A DNA stretch of 41,382 nucleotides from Amycolatopsis marina (GTDB lineage Bacteria; Actinomycetota; Actinomycetes; Mycobacteriales; Pseudonocardiaceae), in NCBI RefSeq assembly GCF_900111885.1, contig NZ_FOKG01000002.1:392122-433503 (forward strand), written 5' to 3'. Every line of letters starts with the position of its first letter. Within the stretch, counting starts at the first letter, position 1. Shown piece by piece: positions 41,297 to 41,382 of this stretch. The translations under genes and the position numbers were made by a program. Under the pieces are notes generated by a model. The model had not been told where the DNA came from, searched no databases, and worked only from the letters and a program-made list of their open reading frames with translations.

Positions 41297-41382
41297 GTGA
41301 CTAGTTCAGGGGGAAACGTGGTGGTGCCGGGGCTTTCCCGGCGAAGATCGATCCTGTTTGGGCGGCTGCAGTCTGTGGAGCG
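41297..41382 (+). CDS. Probable 5' end of a gene cut by the window edge
   Basis: An open frame starts at GTG 41297 and runs to the window end, reading VTSSGGNVVVPGLSRRRSIL onward. It shows actinomycete codon usage with G/C at most third positions. Only 28 codons are visible and the ribosome-binding site is weak, so the product cannot be named and the start may be the later GTG group near 41318. Confidence 0.35.
   Translation, partial: MTSSGGNVVVPGLSRRRSILFGRLQSVE

Overview
The window is high-GC actinobacterial DNA. It is dense with actinomycete-typical families: a WhiB-like protein, GAF-ANTAR, DUF6292, Tat-exported phosphoesterases, family 18 chitinases with CBM2 and FnIII modules, and a sugar ABC transporter encoded without its own ATPase. 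GTG starts and 4-nt GTGA/ATGA gene overlaps are frequent. The combination suggests a filamentous member of the Pseudonocardiaceae (Amycolatopsis, Prauserella or Saccharopolyspora-like). That placement is inference from gene content. No rRNA, tRNA, CRISPR array, insertion sequence or prophage was seen.

Region 1 (1-7.5 kb) looks like a sulfonate-catabolism module. Sulfoacetaldehyde acetyltransferase (xsc) is followed by an APC-type permease. Divergent from xsc is a translationally coupled iclR-cobS-cobT operon. CobS and CobT closely resemble the AAA+ and VWA subunits of the proteobacterial aerobic cobaltochelatase, but no cobN lies nearby. The shared intergenic region holds two TTCCGGAA palindromes next to a good promoter for xsc.

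Region 2 (7.5-21.9 kb) is a stress and housekeeping-accessory neighbourhood. It contains a coupled nucleotidyltransferase-BON-metallophosphoesterase operon, an SDR, an orphan phoU, and a STAS/DUF6292 pair. A LuxR-type regulator with a degenerate receiver lies downstream of a perfect TGTGA-N6-TCACA (Crp) site. Next come a WhiB-like protein, a one-chain transketolase, a GAF-ANTAR RNA-binding regulator beside the remnant of a second one, an alpha/beta hydrolase, a MerR/Hsp20 pair with a near-consensus promoter, an arginase-like protein lacking the first metal motif, a retropepsin-like lipoprotein and a VOC protein.

Region 3 (21.9-25.3 kb) is a two-gene secreted chitinase operon. A DasR-type dre palindrome in its promoter suggests induction by chitin or N-acetylglucosamine.

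Region 4 (25.4-33.0 kb) holds a membrane protein of unknown function, an AraC-NmrA-DUF1772 cassette with phased TGGA repeats between the divergent genes, a Tat-exported phosphoesterase/LamG protein preceded by a PHO-box-like repeat, and an AGCS amino-acid:sodium symporter.

Region 5 (33.0-41.1 kb) is a six-gene operon divergent from a ROK repressor. It encodes a Gfo/Idh/MocA oxidoreductase, a sugar-binding lipoprotein, two permeases, a PhoD-type phosphoesterase, and a FnIII plus lyase-C-terminal-domain protein. This looks like a scavenging pathway for a phosphorylated or polymer-linked sugar or polyol. Both window edges carry tandem direct repeats, and a new gene probably begins at the right edge.
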